Positions 12,446-24,267 of a DNA stretch of 64,000 nt are shown here, piece by piece (within the stretch, counting starts at the first letter, position 1; each line of letters opens with the position of its first letter). This DNA comes from Formicarius rufipectus (taxonomy: Eukaryota > Chordata > Aves > Passeriformes > Formicariidae). Where the stretch lies: the NCBI GenBank assembly GCA_013399695.1, contig VXAU01001869.1, positions 231,548 to 295,547 of the forward strand. The letters run 5' to 3'. A model generated the notes under the pieces. It saw nothing but the letters and a program-made list of their open reading frames with translations. It was not told the origin of the DNA and ran no database searches. The translations under genes were made by a program, and so were the position numbers.

Positions 12446-12931
12446 CTGAAAAAAAGATTATAGACATATTTAAAGTCATTAAAAGTATATGGCTTAAGCA
12501 TATAAAATAAAAAAATATTGTGCAAAATTACTATTTAGAAATGAGTTTATGAACCAGTACTTCTGAAGTTGTGGATCACCTGAGAAATGTTCTGGGTGAT
12601 AACAATGATGGTATGATAATCTATACCATGTTAAATTTAAGGTATATAACACTGTATATATTCTTAAACAACTTCTACACACAACTTCAAGTAGAAAACT
12701 CTGAAAAAGAAATCAAATTTTCAAATTGCAATTCTGCTACAATTATTTGCAATGAAAAAACAAAAGCACCATATTAAATATGAAAAACTGCCAGTGGCAT
12801 ATGAGAAAATATAAATTATTTTGGAAACCACAAGCATCCTTATGTACATTTAAGCAACATTATTCCTTTAGCTTGCAGCAAGACAGTGAAACCACACGAA
12901 AAATCAAGAGTATCATTATGCGCATTACTTC

Positions 12932-13109
12932 TTTATTGTCCAAAAATGCTGAACACGGCAGTTCTGTTACAGGTGTGAAATTCTGGACATACATTCTTGT
13001 AAGGATACACGTAACACCTAATCACAATTAGTCCCAGAGTCTCTGTAAATTTTCTTGGTGATTCTCACTCAGTGACCCTGAGCGTAATGCATTTGATAAA
13101 TATAATGTG
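12932..13109 (-). CDS. Candidate terminal exon with stop codon and poly(A) signal
   Basis: On the minus strand a long pyrimidine tract (ctcctttttgcttccttaag) forms an acceptor before 13109. The reading frame then runs one base plus 26 codons to a TAA at 13028-13030, with the C terminus reading NALRSGSLSENHQENLQRLW plus D. About 90 bases after the stop comes AATAAA (12932-12937), followed some 30 bases later by GT-rich sequence, the arrangement of a short 3' untranslated region. The coding part is 13028-13109. The frame also continues upstream of the acceptor, so the splice site is not required to keep it open. No protein family was recognised. Confidence 0.22.
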
Positions 13110-14283
13110 CTTAAGGAAGCAAAAAGGAGGATGAAGATGCATTGGTAGAAAGAAACAGATTCAGCAGACCAAGGAAAGAAACAAAGGAGGAAGGGGGTGG
13201 GAAGGAAGAAAGTTCTTGTGTCCAAATGAACTTGGTCCAATCTCTGTTCTGGATAAACACCATCATGAGTAAATGCTGTACTGAGTACTTTTGTGGCACC
13301 ATTAGCACATTTGCATTCTGCAACAAGAAACACCATTTCACACAGGGCTGCTACACAGCCCCAGTTCTTAAGTCTAATTAATAGTCTATACTAGAAAAAG
13401 TGTTGCCTCTTTTCTTTTCCCCCAGTCTTGCCTGAGCTTTCCCCAGCAGCTGCACTACTGGTACCCACAACACGATTCCCACTGAAGGCAAAGAGAATCA
13501 GCTGTAGAACACTATATCCACTGTGCATCAATGGTCACCTGGCATTTTCTTCTCCAGAGGCTCAGACCACCGAAGGAGTCCTAGACTCCCTCTGTTCCCT
13601 TCTGTGAGCTGGCAATTTCAAGCAGAGAGATGAAATGTAAATACCAGCATGGATAATTATTTCACTGCTCATTCTTTGCAAGATAATCAGACAGAAAAGA
13701 TAAGACTCACTCAGAGAAACAGAAGCAGTAGAAATTTTTATCCAGCAACAGCATGAAAGATTCTGCCAATTCTTCTTACAAAAGCAACAGTTCACCAATT
13801 TGTAGCTGCTGCCTACTTTTACGTGCAAGAACAACAAGAACAGAAATCCCTCACTGGTCTTCTCAACATATTTTCAGGCAATCACTACAAACATGACAAC
13901 TTCCAGGATTATTTATTCTATGCACTATGTTACCTTTCCTGCTGTTGATGTCAACTGTAGACAAGCCAGATTAGAAGCTCAGATTCAGTCATAAAGCCAG
14001 GAGTAACATCACTGTGTCTCCACCCTTTGCATCTCCTAATCAATTCCCCAAAAGAGATTTCGACAATAACATGTAAAGTAATCACAAAGAGAATGTCATT
14101 AAAGTTAATGTGAAAATCAGCCAAATACCACCTCCAAAAGGAGAGGGAACTATTTACTAGAGAAAAATGATAAAAATCTGCAAGATCAGAGGGTGGCCCA
14201 AAGTTTTCCCTTTATTTTTCACAGTAATCTCCTCCAGTTTATATATCCTTCTTCAGTAGTTAGCCCAGCAGCAGCTTTTCCCC
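13110..14283. other. Non-coding DNA, no feature recognised
   Basis: AT-rich with short unconvincing frames. A cysteine-rich minus frame at 13562-13837 has a donor-like site near 13714 but a poor acceptor, and is not called. Confidence 0.5.
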
Positions 14284-14610
14284 ATAGAATCACAGAAAAT
14301 CTCCAGTTGGAAAGTCCCCATAAGAATCATTGACTCCAACTCTCTGCTCCCCACAGGATACCTAAATCTTGACCAAACAACTAAGTGCTGTCTGGACACT
14401 TCTTGAATCCTGACACTTGGTGCTGTTACCACTTTTCTGGGGAGCCAGTTCCAGTGACTGATCACCCACTCAGTGAAGAACCTTTTCTTAATGTCCCATC
14501 TGAACTTCCCTGGATGCAACTTCATTCCATGTCCTTGTGTCCTGTCACTGGTCACCAGAGAGAGGAGATCAGTACCTCCACTGCTCCTGCCTCTCTTGAG
14601 ACATTCTTCC
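14284..14610 (-). mobile_element. CR1 LINE 3' end
   Basis: Starts with ATAGAATCACAGAA, the reverse of the CR1 terminal repeat, then TTGGAA...CTCCAAC and the long conserved stretch reading TTTTCTTAATGTCCCATCTG and CCTTGTGTCCTGTCACTGGT, typical of the CR1 3' untranslated region and ORF2 end in reverse. 5'-truncated, as most CR1 copies are. Confidence 0.92.
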
Positions 14611-17104
14611 CTAAGCTATGCTCTCCCTCTTACTTATACCCTTCATTTCTTACCCAGTTCATGGCTGCCCATTTTACCTTCACTTGCAAGGCCTCTACAG
14701 TTGACTACAAGCACTCATCTTACGACACCTTGACAGATGAAGCACATTAACCACCTAAATGCATGCTGTTCCCTGGCTGTAACATCTTCAGCCAAGTGAC
14801 CCTCATGACAGGTAATAGATTCCAGGGACTGAACTGTCAGGTCCAGCAAAACTCATGTCATAAAGGTAACCTTCAAACACCAATCAGGTGTATAATTCTA
14901 CTAATTCAGTAATGCATTAAATTATATTGGTCAAATACATATCTCAAGGAATTGGTGGCCTGAGAATTTCTTATGACATATTTACTGAGAAATGTTATGA
15001 ACTATTGCATGGCTGAGATAGCTCTGTGACAGAACATTTGCAACCAAAGATAAGAACAATTGTGTGTAAGTACAAGCACACAATTTGCTGTGCATAATAT
15101 TAGCAGGGTTTATTTTAGAAGTGACTACCCACCTGACTGTCCCAAAAAACATCCTAGATTTGCTAGAAGAGGCCAGGGAAAGTTTTCACTTGTAGCAGAC
15201 TTTCTATCTTTAATACCACCAGCTGTCACTTTTACAAACACATCATACCCTTCACAGTTATCACATATTCTTCAAACACCAAAAAACCTCAAACTCTCCT
15301 ACAGTTATTAACATCTGCTTCTTTTGCTGATTCTGACAAACTGAAGGACAAAGGCATGATTTAACAGATTGCTCCACATAAAGAAATCATGCAGTCCAGA
15401 AGAGGATTCTTTAAATGCTCCTGTCAGGGAGCTTTACAAAGTGCAGTTTAATGAATGCATGCAAATTACTGTAATATATAAATGCCTTATACCACTTCAG
15501 CAAGTAATGTGCTTATGAAATCTATGGAGAATGGTAAGATAGATCAATTTAATTTGTCTTTGAAATAAAGTGATTTGGTTTCCTCCAGGTAATTTCAATC
15601 TCTTTTTTTTAAAATGCCTTAAAGCATGCATTACACACAATGAAACAATGCTTTAGATCCTAGAAGATGTGATTATTCAATAGAAAAAGCATCCTGCAAC
15701 AGACAAACTGGAAGCACACTGGTACACTTCAATATTTTCCTTCAATGTTTTGACAGGCTGGCATTTTAAAAAAAATTTGTTTTTTCCAAGCCTTGCTGCA
15801 TTTAAACAGCCCCTATTTTTTTTGCCATTGCTTGATGTGAGGTTGAAGCCTGAGTATAAGTCAGGCTGATATTTACAGCATGAAGAAATGCTCAGATATG
15901 AAAGCACATCAGAAAACAACATGCATCCAGGATGATCACTGCTGCTGCTGTTTTCAACATTATTGATCTAGAAATCTGATCTTTTTCTCCCCATCAAGAT
16001 AAGGAAAGAATAGCTTATGAGCTAAAATGATTTTCGATGAAAAAAAAAAAATCAACATTTTCTGGAGCTTTATCCCTCCTGAGAAGCGAAAGTCCTTTTT
16101 GCCAACTGACGTGAAAAAAAAAAAACAAAAAAACCAAAACAAAACAAAAAAAAACCCAACCAACAAAAAACCCACAACTTTTTCAGTGTTTTGTCAAAGA
16201 AGCTAAACCCCACAATCACTCTAAGAATTTGTGCAAAAATCAACAGAACTTCACTCATTTTCTTATTTAAAAACAAAACAACAACAACAACAACAAAAAA
16301 CCATCAAACAAACAAACAAAACAAAAAAAAATGAAAAAAGATTGGAGCACAGTAAGTACATCAGAAACTAGAAGGTGCAAAGTTTCTGGATCTTGGCTTT
16401 ACTGTTTAGGTAAGGCAGGTGTGAAAAAGAAAGAAGACAGCAAAGTAGTATGATTATCTCATTGTAAAGACCATGCTTTCCCTGAAAATATCAGTCAGAA
16501 GAGCCTATCTATAGCTGGGACTCTGTGAGGACTGTTTTTCAAAGGAGGAATAGAATCTCTACTAAAAAATAAAGACTGTAGAAACAATGATGACATGGAG
16601 CTGAGATGGATTGTATCAATGCTTCTGCACTCTTTATTTATCAGTAGAGGTGCTACTCACAGTTTTTAAAGAAGTCCTCAGACCATCACGTGTACTAACT
16701 TATAACTGATCCTTGATAAGTCTATAATTTTCAACCACCTTCTGACACCTTCAGCGTCCCCACTCATCTACAAACTATGAATACAGAACACAAGTTGTCT
16801 GGTCTCTTTATCATCCCTTCAGTCACACTCCTCTGAAGTCTACGATGGACAAGGCCCAGGTTGCAGTTTACCAGTTCTTTTACAGTCTATTTATTAGGCT
16901 TACAACTCTCCAGCTGGAGGGTGTGCATCCCATTCTACAGAATTCAAGTTTTATTAGGAAATCAAAGGAACTCTCAAGCTGGGATCACGAACGAAAAACA
17001 AACAAACGCTAAGTAACACTTTCTTGGATGGTTCTTCATTATGTTATGCTAGGACAATTCCCAATGTAGTAGCCTAACAGGTAAAATAAGAAGTTTCAAC
17101 TCTT
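14611..17104. other. Non-coding DNA with a long A-rich simple region
   Basis: No gene recognised. Open frames at 15960-16276 on the minus strand are products of the A-rich tract. The rest is AT-rich single-copy DNA. Confidence 0.5.
16038..16331 (+). repeat. A-rich (CAAA)n/(CAA)n simple repeat region
   Basis: Alternating AAAAC, CAAA and CAA units in two blocks, 16112-16172 and 16264-16331, separated by about 90 bases of ordinary sequence. The second block contains several consecutive CAA units followed by CAAA units. Low-complexity DNA with no coding meaning. Confidence 0.75.
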
Positions 17105-17530
17105 ACAGAATGACAGAATCATTTAGATTGGAAAAAACCTCTGAGATCATCAAGTCCAACCACTAATCCAGCACTGCCAAGTCCACCATTAAACCATGTC
17201 CCTAAGTATCACATCTACTCATCTTTTAGATACTTCCAGGGATGGTGACTCAACCACGTCCCTGGGCAGCCTGTTCTAATGCTTGACCACCCTTTCGCTG
17301 AAGAAATTTTTCCTCATATACAATCTAAGCCTCTCCTGGCACAACTTGAGGCCAATTCTTCTTGTCCTATCGCTTGTGGACTGAGAGAGGAGACCAAACC
17401 TCATCTGTTTGCAACTTCCTTTCAGGTAGTTGTGGAAAGCAATAATGTCACCCTGAGCCTCCTTTTCTCCAGGCTAAACAACTCCCATTCCCTCAGCCAC
17501 TCTTAAGACTTGTGCTCTAGGGCCTTCATC
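17105..17530 (-). mobile_element. CR1 LINE 3' end, well preserved
   Basis: Begins at the terminal repeat (ACAGAATCATTTAGATTGG) and continues through AAGTCCAACCACTAATCCAG, CCCTGGGCAGCCTGTTCTAA, CTTCTTGTCCTATCGCTTG and TTCTCCAGGCTAAACAAC. These are classic reverse-oriented CR1 landmarks in the correct order over about 425 bases without large gaps. Confidence 0.95.
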
Positions 17531-19047
17531 CATTATAACTTTCTTGTTACTACAGAAGGAATTGCTGTTACTGTCAAAGCTAGACATGAGTTTTGCTCAG
17601 TGCCTTAGGCAAAATAACCAAGATGAGCACTACTTGGTGCAGGATTCTCATGTCTTTGTACCACGGGACCAAAGTTTATGCATTGAGAATTAACTAAACT
17701 GTAAAGTAAGAGTCCAGGTTGGAACATCATTTCAGAAATGTGTTGTGATCTCATTTTAAAAGCATCAACTTATAAAATCCTTTCCATTCTGTTACACAAA
17801 ATATTCAGTATGTGCCAAGCACTGGGGAAAATGCTTTCATTTCTGTGCAAATGACTACACATTAGAGTGTTTATAGCATTTTTCTAGATTTGGGTTTATA
17901 TAACTGACAATTAAGGCGTGATATCTTTAACACTTTAGATCACTTCTAGCTGCCAGTTAGCAATATTTAACAAAGCAGGCTGTCCTTAGTTTTGCCCCAT
18001 TTTTTTTCAGTATTCAAATTTGCAAGATCGTGGGTTCTCCAGCTTTGCATTCAGTTGAAGACTAAAATAGGGGAATAAATGAACATGACAAACCTTCCTT
18101 TATTACACCTAATTTCTCAAAATATCTCTTTCAGGTCCCACCATTACCATTCTTATTTTAAATTTGTTCTTTTTAACATAAATCTATAAGCACAGAAAAA
18201 TGTCTCCCCTTTTTGACAGCGCATCAAGGCCAAGAGATTCACAGTTGATGTAGGTAATAAAGGCAAATTAACAAAGCTCCTTGCCACACCTCCTCTCTTA
18301 TCTCCTAAGCTCATATAAAATTACACTAATTATTGTAAGTAAAATTAAACATTCTAACTTTTCTCTGAAATAGAGAGAAAATTATTATTCTTGAAAGTCA
18401 ATCTTTTTACAGCTCCCTTAAGATGCAACATCTAATAGATTTTAGTGTAAAAAAGAGCCTCTTATACATATTTCAGTTTCAGTCTAATAAAAGAGCTTCA
18501 ATAAAGTACATTAATCTGAAGACCATCATTGACAATATTATAGTCACACTGTGTGCAATGGAGTGTGCTACATGATAATTCAAGAAAACATTTCTTGTTA
18601 CTTTGTGGTGGGATTTTTTTTTTTTTCATCAGGGATATCAGGGGTGCATTGATTTAAAAAAACTGGTGCGAAGCAGAGCCAGTCCACCCAGTTCCACATC
18701 CCTACCCACCAACAGACTACTGCTATCTACTGCAGCAAGGATCTTCATCTATAGGTGCTACAGACAAACTACCTATAGTGAACAGCAGCATAATCCATAA
18801 TCAGCAACAGTAAATGTATCTGGGACAATCCTGAACTGACAGTGAAGTAGATGAGAAAGTCAAACCCTTGCTTTGATTAGTTTCTTGTCAAGCTAGTATA
18901 AACCCATATTCCCTATTGAAAACAATAAAGAAAAATTAGGAGGTTTGTAAGATTTCAGGCCTTTTCCTACACAAAGAAAGCAAATTTCCAGTACCTTAAA
19001 ATGCCCCCTTTCCCCTGACCTGTGGGAAAATGCAAGAAAGAACTCAC
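17531..19047. other. Non-coding DNA, no feature recognised
   Basis: AT-rich DNA with a T run at 18612-18625 and no recognised element or gene. Confidence 0.5.
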
Positions 19048-19109
19048 TGCTCTGAAGTCTGTCTCAAAAGCAGCATCCAAAGTGGAAAGACTCCCAGCCC
19101 AAAATGTTT
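19048..19109 (-). CDS. Candidate internal coding exon, unidentified gene
   Basis: On the minus strand an acceptor with a good tract (gtactttgtactttcacag) precedes 62 bases ending at a strong donor (gtgagt). Two of three frames are open. The most protein-like one begins with two bases of a split codon and reads TFWAGSLSTLDAAFETDFRA, ending exactly on a codon boundary. That phase would join the exon candidate at 12372-12445, which starts at a codon boundary. The alternative frame is hydrophobic and part of a longer minus frame (19044-19283). The family was not recognised, so this is a hypothesis from splice sites and composition only. Confidence 0.25.
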
Positions 19110-19690
19110 CTGTGAAAGTACAAAGTACTGAGCACCTTTACTGGGGTAGATGCTTCTGAAGGTAAGCCTCCCTGCCTGCTCTGACACAGGCAGAAGAGCC
19201 ACACAACACAGCCACTGCTTTTGGGTTGGCAAAGCTAAGCCTAAGTCACTTTGCAACATCTCTACAGAGTGTCTGAGACACACAGAAATATGTTGCCATC
19301 ATGGCAATCTAGAGGTGGGAACAGAAATTTCATAAGAAACATACTTCAGGGGGGGTTTGTTTCAAAAGCAAGGCAGAAACACAAAGCTGCACTATTTCAT
19401 CCCAGTGAAAGACTGGATAAAGCAGCTGAATGTAATAGATGCAATAATCTCTAACCCTTTCCCTTTTCTAATCAAAGTGACAACTGTAGGAAAATCCTAT
19501 TCAAATAATCATAAGAAATGTAAAAAAGGGATTCCAGTAAGTTAAATATAGATAATATTTTTACAAGACTTAGGAGGACAACATGAGTAAGTTCAGCATT
19601 GACCATGATATTCACATGTGAAGATTATACCTCATTCCTGCATAAATAGAGGAATTCCTCAGAACTATCCACCAGTAACATCCCACTTCA
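19110..19690. other. Non-coding DNA, no feature recognised
   Basis: Several overlapping short frames on both strands but no recognisable domain or repeat. Confidence 0.45.
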
Positions 19691-19692
19691 GA

Positions 19693-19900
19693 ACCATAGA
19701 ATCATTTAGGTCACTTTGAGATCATCAAGTCCAACCATTATCCCAGAACTGCCAAGTCCACCACTAAATCATGTCCCTCAGTGCCACAGCTACATATCTT
19801 GTAAATACCTATAGGTTGGTTATTCAGGCACTATCCTGAGCAGTCTGTTCCAATGCTTGACCACTCCTCATAGGGCTTGTGTTCTAGACCCTTCACCAGG
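19693..19900 (-). mobile_element. CR1 LINE 3' end with internal deletion
   Basis: Reverse CR1 tail (CATAGAATCATTTAGG, AAGTCCAACCATTATCCCAG, GTCTGTTCCAATGCTTGACC). After TGCTTGACCAC the sequence jumps directly to CTCATAGGGCTTGTGTTCTA, which in intact copies lies about 200 bases further on. An internal deletion has joined the two parts. Confidence 0.93.
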
Positions 19901-21534
19901 TGACTTAAAAAAATCCACAGGAGAAACAAGAGGACCATCATGTCCTCCTTGAAATAGACATCTATTGTAACAGGGGCCAGCTGCAATTCACAGGTGTTTT
20001 TCCACATTACTTGAAAGAAATAAAGGAATAATGTTCCCTCTCGTCTCAGAAACAAAAACAGAGGCTGGAACTGTGAAGAGGAGGAAGATCAAACAATTTG
20101 AGAGGACTCTAGGAAGTCTTCCTAAGCAGTCAGTCATGCCTGCTGCTAGAAGTGGACAACAGGCACCAAGATTCTCTGAGAAGTCAGAAATAATACAATA
20201 CAGAACTCACTATCAAGATAAGGCTTATTAGCAGACAGGCTAGTGGCAGAATTAGTTCACCATGGTGATGATAAAACACTATCAGAAAAGCAGAGCAATT
20301 TTAAGAAAAGGCAGCTAAAAATACCTGCCTAAGACACACTGCTCCAAGTCCTTCTCATCTCCAGTATGGTGATGCTTCAAAGTTAACTGTCCCAACAGAC
20401 AATGCTGTTCTCTCTCTGCTAGTATCATAGTGAAGTATAACACTCCATGGAAGGCTTGCAGCCTCTGAGGATTGTGTGTCTCTGTGAATGATGAGGAGAG
20501 CTGCATTTTTGTTCCAGTTACTGTGAATTAGGAGCAGAATCCCATTGTTTGGCAAGCTTTCAGTACAGGCTTCAGCTGAGAAAAGCTTAGGCTGCAGTAT
20601 TGAAGAAATACACTGCTCAGAAGGAGGGACTGGGTTTTGTCCCGTTCCCTGTTCCTGCTTTGCCCAAGTCGACTAACAGCACAGTGTCTTTTCCATACAA
20701 GACACAAGCCCTCCCCAGCATCAGCAACAAAAGACCAAGACCAATATCCTAAATGTTTTTTGGGAATGAAGCTGACATTGCCAACTCGAAGGATCTGGCG
20801 ACAGCAGGGGAATTCTTACATTGACCTTGAACTGTAACCTGGCATTTTTTAACAACCTGAAGAAGCTGCTAACTTCTGCATCAAACATAAAACAGATGAT
20901 AATGCAAACACATGAGTAGTGCCTTTTTAGCCCCTTTGGTAGCACAATCAGATCACATCCAGTTTATTTTTTCCAAACTCTGTAAATGGTTCTATGCATT
21001 CTCAAAAAAACTTCCCTAAATTTACCAAATTCTCTCTTCAAGTTATTTTGGTTTTCTATCCAACTATTGCATTTGTAGTTTATTCCAGAACTTCATCTCT
21101 TGAGATGTTTGAAAAATTTCTTTTAATTTTCAGTCTAAATTAATTCAAGACTAATTAATAAACATACCATCTTGAGCAATTTCAACAGCTCTCCTCCTTC
21201 TCTGGTGTTTGCCCTCCAAAGGAAATTAGAACAAAGTTTTTTGCCTGAACATTATATACAAATTATAAAGAATGTAAGTTTAGTGGATTTTGGCAGAAAG
21301 TCTGACAGAAGATAACCAACCACTAGGAAAATGTATTTAACTTATTTTCATACTAATGAATGAAAGGCAGATGCTGATTTCTATTCCTAGTTACTCCAGT
21401 ATAAACCAGAAACGATTACAGCCAGATGGAGAGGAAAACATAACCTATGGCCAGATGAGAGGCAAGAGCTGTATCTGAGAAGGCATCTGCCTAGGGCTGA
21501 AGTGAGGATTGTGAGCACTAAGCTGTCGGCAGAT
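19901..21534. other. Non-coding DNA around one candidate exon
   Basis: No recognised gene apart from the exon candidate at 20325-20481, listed separately. AT-rich, with short frames on both strands. Confidence 0.45.
20325..20481 (-). CDS. Candidate internal coding exon, unidentified gene
   Basis: Minus strand: an acceptor with a fine pyrimidine tract (gctctcctcatcattcacag), 157 bases, then a CAG|gtattt donor. One frame is open throughout, with fragments ETHNPQRLQAFHGVLYFTM, ILAEREQHCLLGQLTLK and HHHTGDEKDLEQCVLGR. A second frame is open almost to the end (TALSVGTVNFEASPYWR then stop). The chosen frame starts with two bases of a split codon and leaves two over. That phase does not join directly to the candidate at 19048, so a missing exon or a wrong call is needed. 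The donor is weaker than those of the neighbouring candidates. The protein was not recognised. Confidence 0.2.
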
Positions 21535-21711
21535 GATAAATACGTAACAGAGGAGGGGAGAACAGTAGGCATCTGTCATTTAAGAGCCACTTTTTGGAGG
21601 ACTTGGAAAATGAAAGGCATTGACCGTAGACTTCCTTCAGTTCAAAGAGAGTTGAAAAACAATGTATCAGGCATATAGACTTCCTACTCTCAAGGTAAAT
21701 GCTACACCTGC

Positions 21712-21943
21712 TTCAGTCCAAATTGGACACTAGGAAAAGGTTCACTGAAGAGGGTGGTCAGTCACTAGAACAGGCTCTCTAAGAGGCTCCCTCGGTCACA
21801 GCATCTGACAGAGTTCAAGGAGTGTCTCCACAATGTTCTTAGTCATACAGTTTAGCTTTAGGTAGTCCTGAAAAAAGGAGGGAGTTGGGCTCAGTGATCC
21901 TTATGGGTCCCTTTTTCTACTGCAGATATTCTGTGATTCTATG
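21712..21943 (+). mobile_element. CR1 LINE 3' end
   Basis: Plus-orientation tail: TTGGACACTAGGAAAAGGTT, GAGGGTGGTCAGTCACTAGA, GAGTTGGGCTCAGTGATCCT and the terminal TATTCTGTGATTCTATG. These are the standard CR1 landmarks in the right order. It is 5'-truncated to about 230 bases. Confidence 0.93.
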
Positions 21944-23034
21944 CCTATGCAAAAGGAAACTTTATCCAATCCCTGTCTTTCAATACTTTTGTGTTGAATT
22001 CAATACCATTCGAATGTGTTAGGAATGGTCTCAGGACACACAACGCATCAAGCCTCTCCAAGAGCCAAATACTTCCATGCTGTTTCAAAGCTGTGGCGGC
22101 ATTGCCACGGACAACACTCAGACTTCCCACTTCTTGAACCACAACGTCTGAACATCCACAAACCCCATTTTAAATATTCAAGGAAGTCTGAGGCCCAGGA
22201 CAGAGCAACTAGATAGAGAGAAATTGGTGCCTCTAGGGCTCAGTTCCTCTCATCCTAAATGTGGATACCTAAAACAGCTTAGACGAATTGCACACAGCTA
22301 TAGGGTCCAATGCTCATAAAAGGAGTCTAGGGAGAGTAGCTTTGATGTAGGCACTTATGCTGTAGATAAGGTATAGTTGAGACAAATCTTACTGATGAAG
22401 TCTGCCTCGGAAGAGCTGTTATTCAGACAGATCTGCAGGCACAAACAGTGGTTCAAAGGATGGCTTTTCAATGACACCATGATCTAATCTGTAAGTCTTT
22501 ATTCAGTCCAGCCTTTTCTGTCTGAATATTAAATAAAAGAATTTGAGATTTGGCTTAGTGATAGCAGCAATAAAAGTCATCAGGAAGAGTGATGTATAAG
22601 AAAATATTAAAATAACTAAATGTAGCTATGTATAGTTTGACTAAAGTCAGTATTGAAAGGGAAACATGATAATTATCCACAAGCTCTGGAATCATACACA
22701 CAACTAAGGACTTTTTTAAATAGGGTTTTTCAGGAAACTATACTAAGAGTAATGTGAATATACTGAGCAAAGTAAAATCTGGCTGACAGGGAAAAAATTC
22801 CTAATAATAAAGTGTATTCTATTGTAGAATAATCTTCCAAAAGAAACTGGCTGAAGTTCAATCACACCTAAAGCCTGGACAAAGCCTGTCCAAGACTGGA
22901 CAAAGACCTGCAGAGAACAACCCTGCTGCAAGATGGACAAGATGACTCAACAGTGCATTTTCCTTTTTAAATTCCTGTCATTCCACTGTATAAAACAATC
23001 CAGTAAGTCAAAGGGAAGAGGTAAATAGGCTTAC
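21944..23034. other. Non-coding DNA, no feature recognised
   Basis: Unique-looking sequence inside the first copy of the duplication. The small frames at 21945-22142 and 22743-22940 have no recognisable domain. Confidence 0.45.
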
Positions 23035-23089
23035 CAACAACCGCACAGCTGCCTCCGAGGTCTGCAGGCTGCAATCAGTGCAAGACACA
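23035..23089 (-). CDS. Candidate internal coding exon, unidentified gene
   Basis: Minus strand: an acceptor (tttccttcctcaatgcaatcag) is followed by 55 bases and a good donor (gtaagc). The favoured frame takes one base to finish a split codon, then reads VSCTDCSLQTSEAAVRLL and ends on a codon boundary. The GC content is higher than in the flanks. The same exon appears again at 25359-25413 in the second copy of the duplicated block. The short length makes chance a real possibility, and the protein is not recognised. Confidence 0.22.
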
Positions 23090-23631
23090 CTGATTGCATT
23101 GAGGAAGGAAACATCTGTATGTGGTCAGAGCACTGAGTTAATTCAGAGCAACAGTCATATACCTGATGTTCCCTTTTCCCCCCTTAATGAAATAACATTA
23201 CCAAAAGAATCGACCTTGTGTTGTAAATGTATCAATCATGATTTTTGCTGCACCAGCTACTCATAGTCCATTTAAGCTTTCTTGATCCCAGATGTCAACT
23301 GGTGTTAAACAAAACACAAAAAAAACATAGCCTATGGGCATGCATTTTCACTAAAATAATCATGCCACACGTTGGGCTACAAGGAGAAGGGTAACAATGT
23401 TTTCTTTAGGTTGGGATACACACTTTTAAAGATGGGCAACAGTTTACTCTTTCATTTTGAAGAGGTTTTAACATTTTATAGCTAAAATAACTTGCTGAGA
23501 GTCTGTGCTAATATACTGTCTGTTTTCTGTTACACTTAAGCCGCAAATAACAGAAGCCTTCTTAAAGAATGACAATTCAATTTAACTGTGGATTTGGTTT
23601 CCCTCTCCAGAGAATGTTAGATGGTCTTAAC

Positions 23632-23653
23632 AATATATATATATATATATATA
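23632..23653. repeat. (AT)n microsatellite
   Basis: About ten AT units. The second copy of the duplicated block stops inside this same repeat, at the N at 25977, so the repeat marks one edge of the assembly problem. Confidence 0.9.
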
Positions 23654-23857
23654 AAAATATAATCTAAGAAGAAAGGGCTTTCAGAGAGTAACATTAGTTT
23701 TCTACAACCCATTGCAACTCCACCTTTCCCACAGCATCACACCCTATAATGCTGACCAAATCCGTTCCACCTCCTTCAGGGAGAGGTCTGAGATTTCAGA
23801 AAATCTAGTTAGGATGTATAGCAGGGGACAACTTTTCTAATTAAAAAAAAAAATAAA
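23654..23857. other. Unique sequence up to a contig end
   Basis: About 200 bases following the AT repeat of copy one and absent from copy two. Its last 17 bases (23841-23857: TT, eleven A, T, AAA) are identical to 25978-25994, directly after the second N. No gene seen. Confidence 0.7.
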
Positions 23858-23858
23858 N
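23858..23858. other. Single-N assembly junction
   Basis: One undetermined base where unique sequence meets the start of the second copy of the 2.1-kb segment. It marks a join made by the assembler rather than sequenced DNA. Confidence 0.95.
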
Positions 23859-24035
23859 GATAAATACGTAACAGAGGAGGGGAGAACAGTAGGCATCTGT
23901 CATTTAAGAGCCACTTTTTGGAGGACTTGGAAAATGAAAGGCATTGACCGTAGACTTCCTTCAGTTCAAAGAGAGTTGAAAAACAATGTATCAGGCATAT
24001 AGACTTCCTACTCTCAAGGTAAATGCTACACCTGC

Positions 24036-24267
24036 TTCAGTCCAAATTGGACACTAGGAAAAGGTTCACTGAAGAGGGTGGTCAGTCACTAGAACAGGCT
24101 CTCTAAGAGGCTCCCTCGGTCACAGCATCTGACAGAGTTCAAGGAGTGTCTCCACAATGTTCTTAGTCATACAGTTTAGCTTTAGGTAGTCCTGAAAAAA
24201 GGAGGGAGTTGGGCTCAGTGATCCTTATGGGTCCCTTTTTCTACTGCAGATATTCTGTGATTCTATG
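24036..24267 (+). mobile_element. CR1 LINE 3' end, duplicate copy
   Basis: Identical to the CR1 tail at 21712-21943 and shifted by 2,324 bases. It should probably not be counted as a separate insertion. Confidence 0.9.

Larger units (their letters stand above)
21535..23652. repeat. 2,118-bp segment, first copy of an identical duplication
   Basis: This segment recurs at 23859-25976 at a constant offset of 2,324 bases. All four translated frames compared in it are identical in both copies, and the text shows no differences where compared. It ends inside an AT microsatellite. The first copy joins normal unique sequence on both sides, so it is the likely genuine locus. It contains a CR1 tail and one exon candidate. 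Confidence 0.95.

Noticed and set aside
15960..16276. Two phenylalanine-rich minus-strand frames
   Set aside because: They are translations of an A-rich simple repeat.
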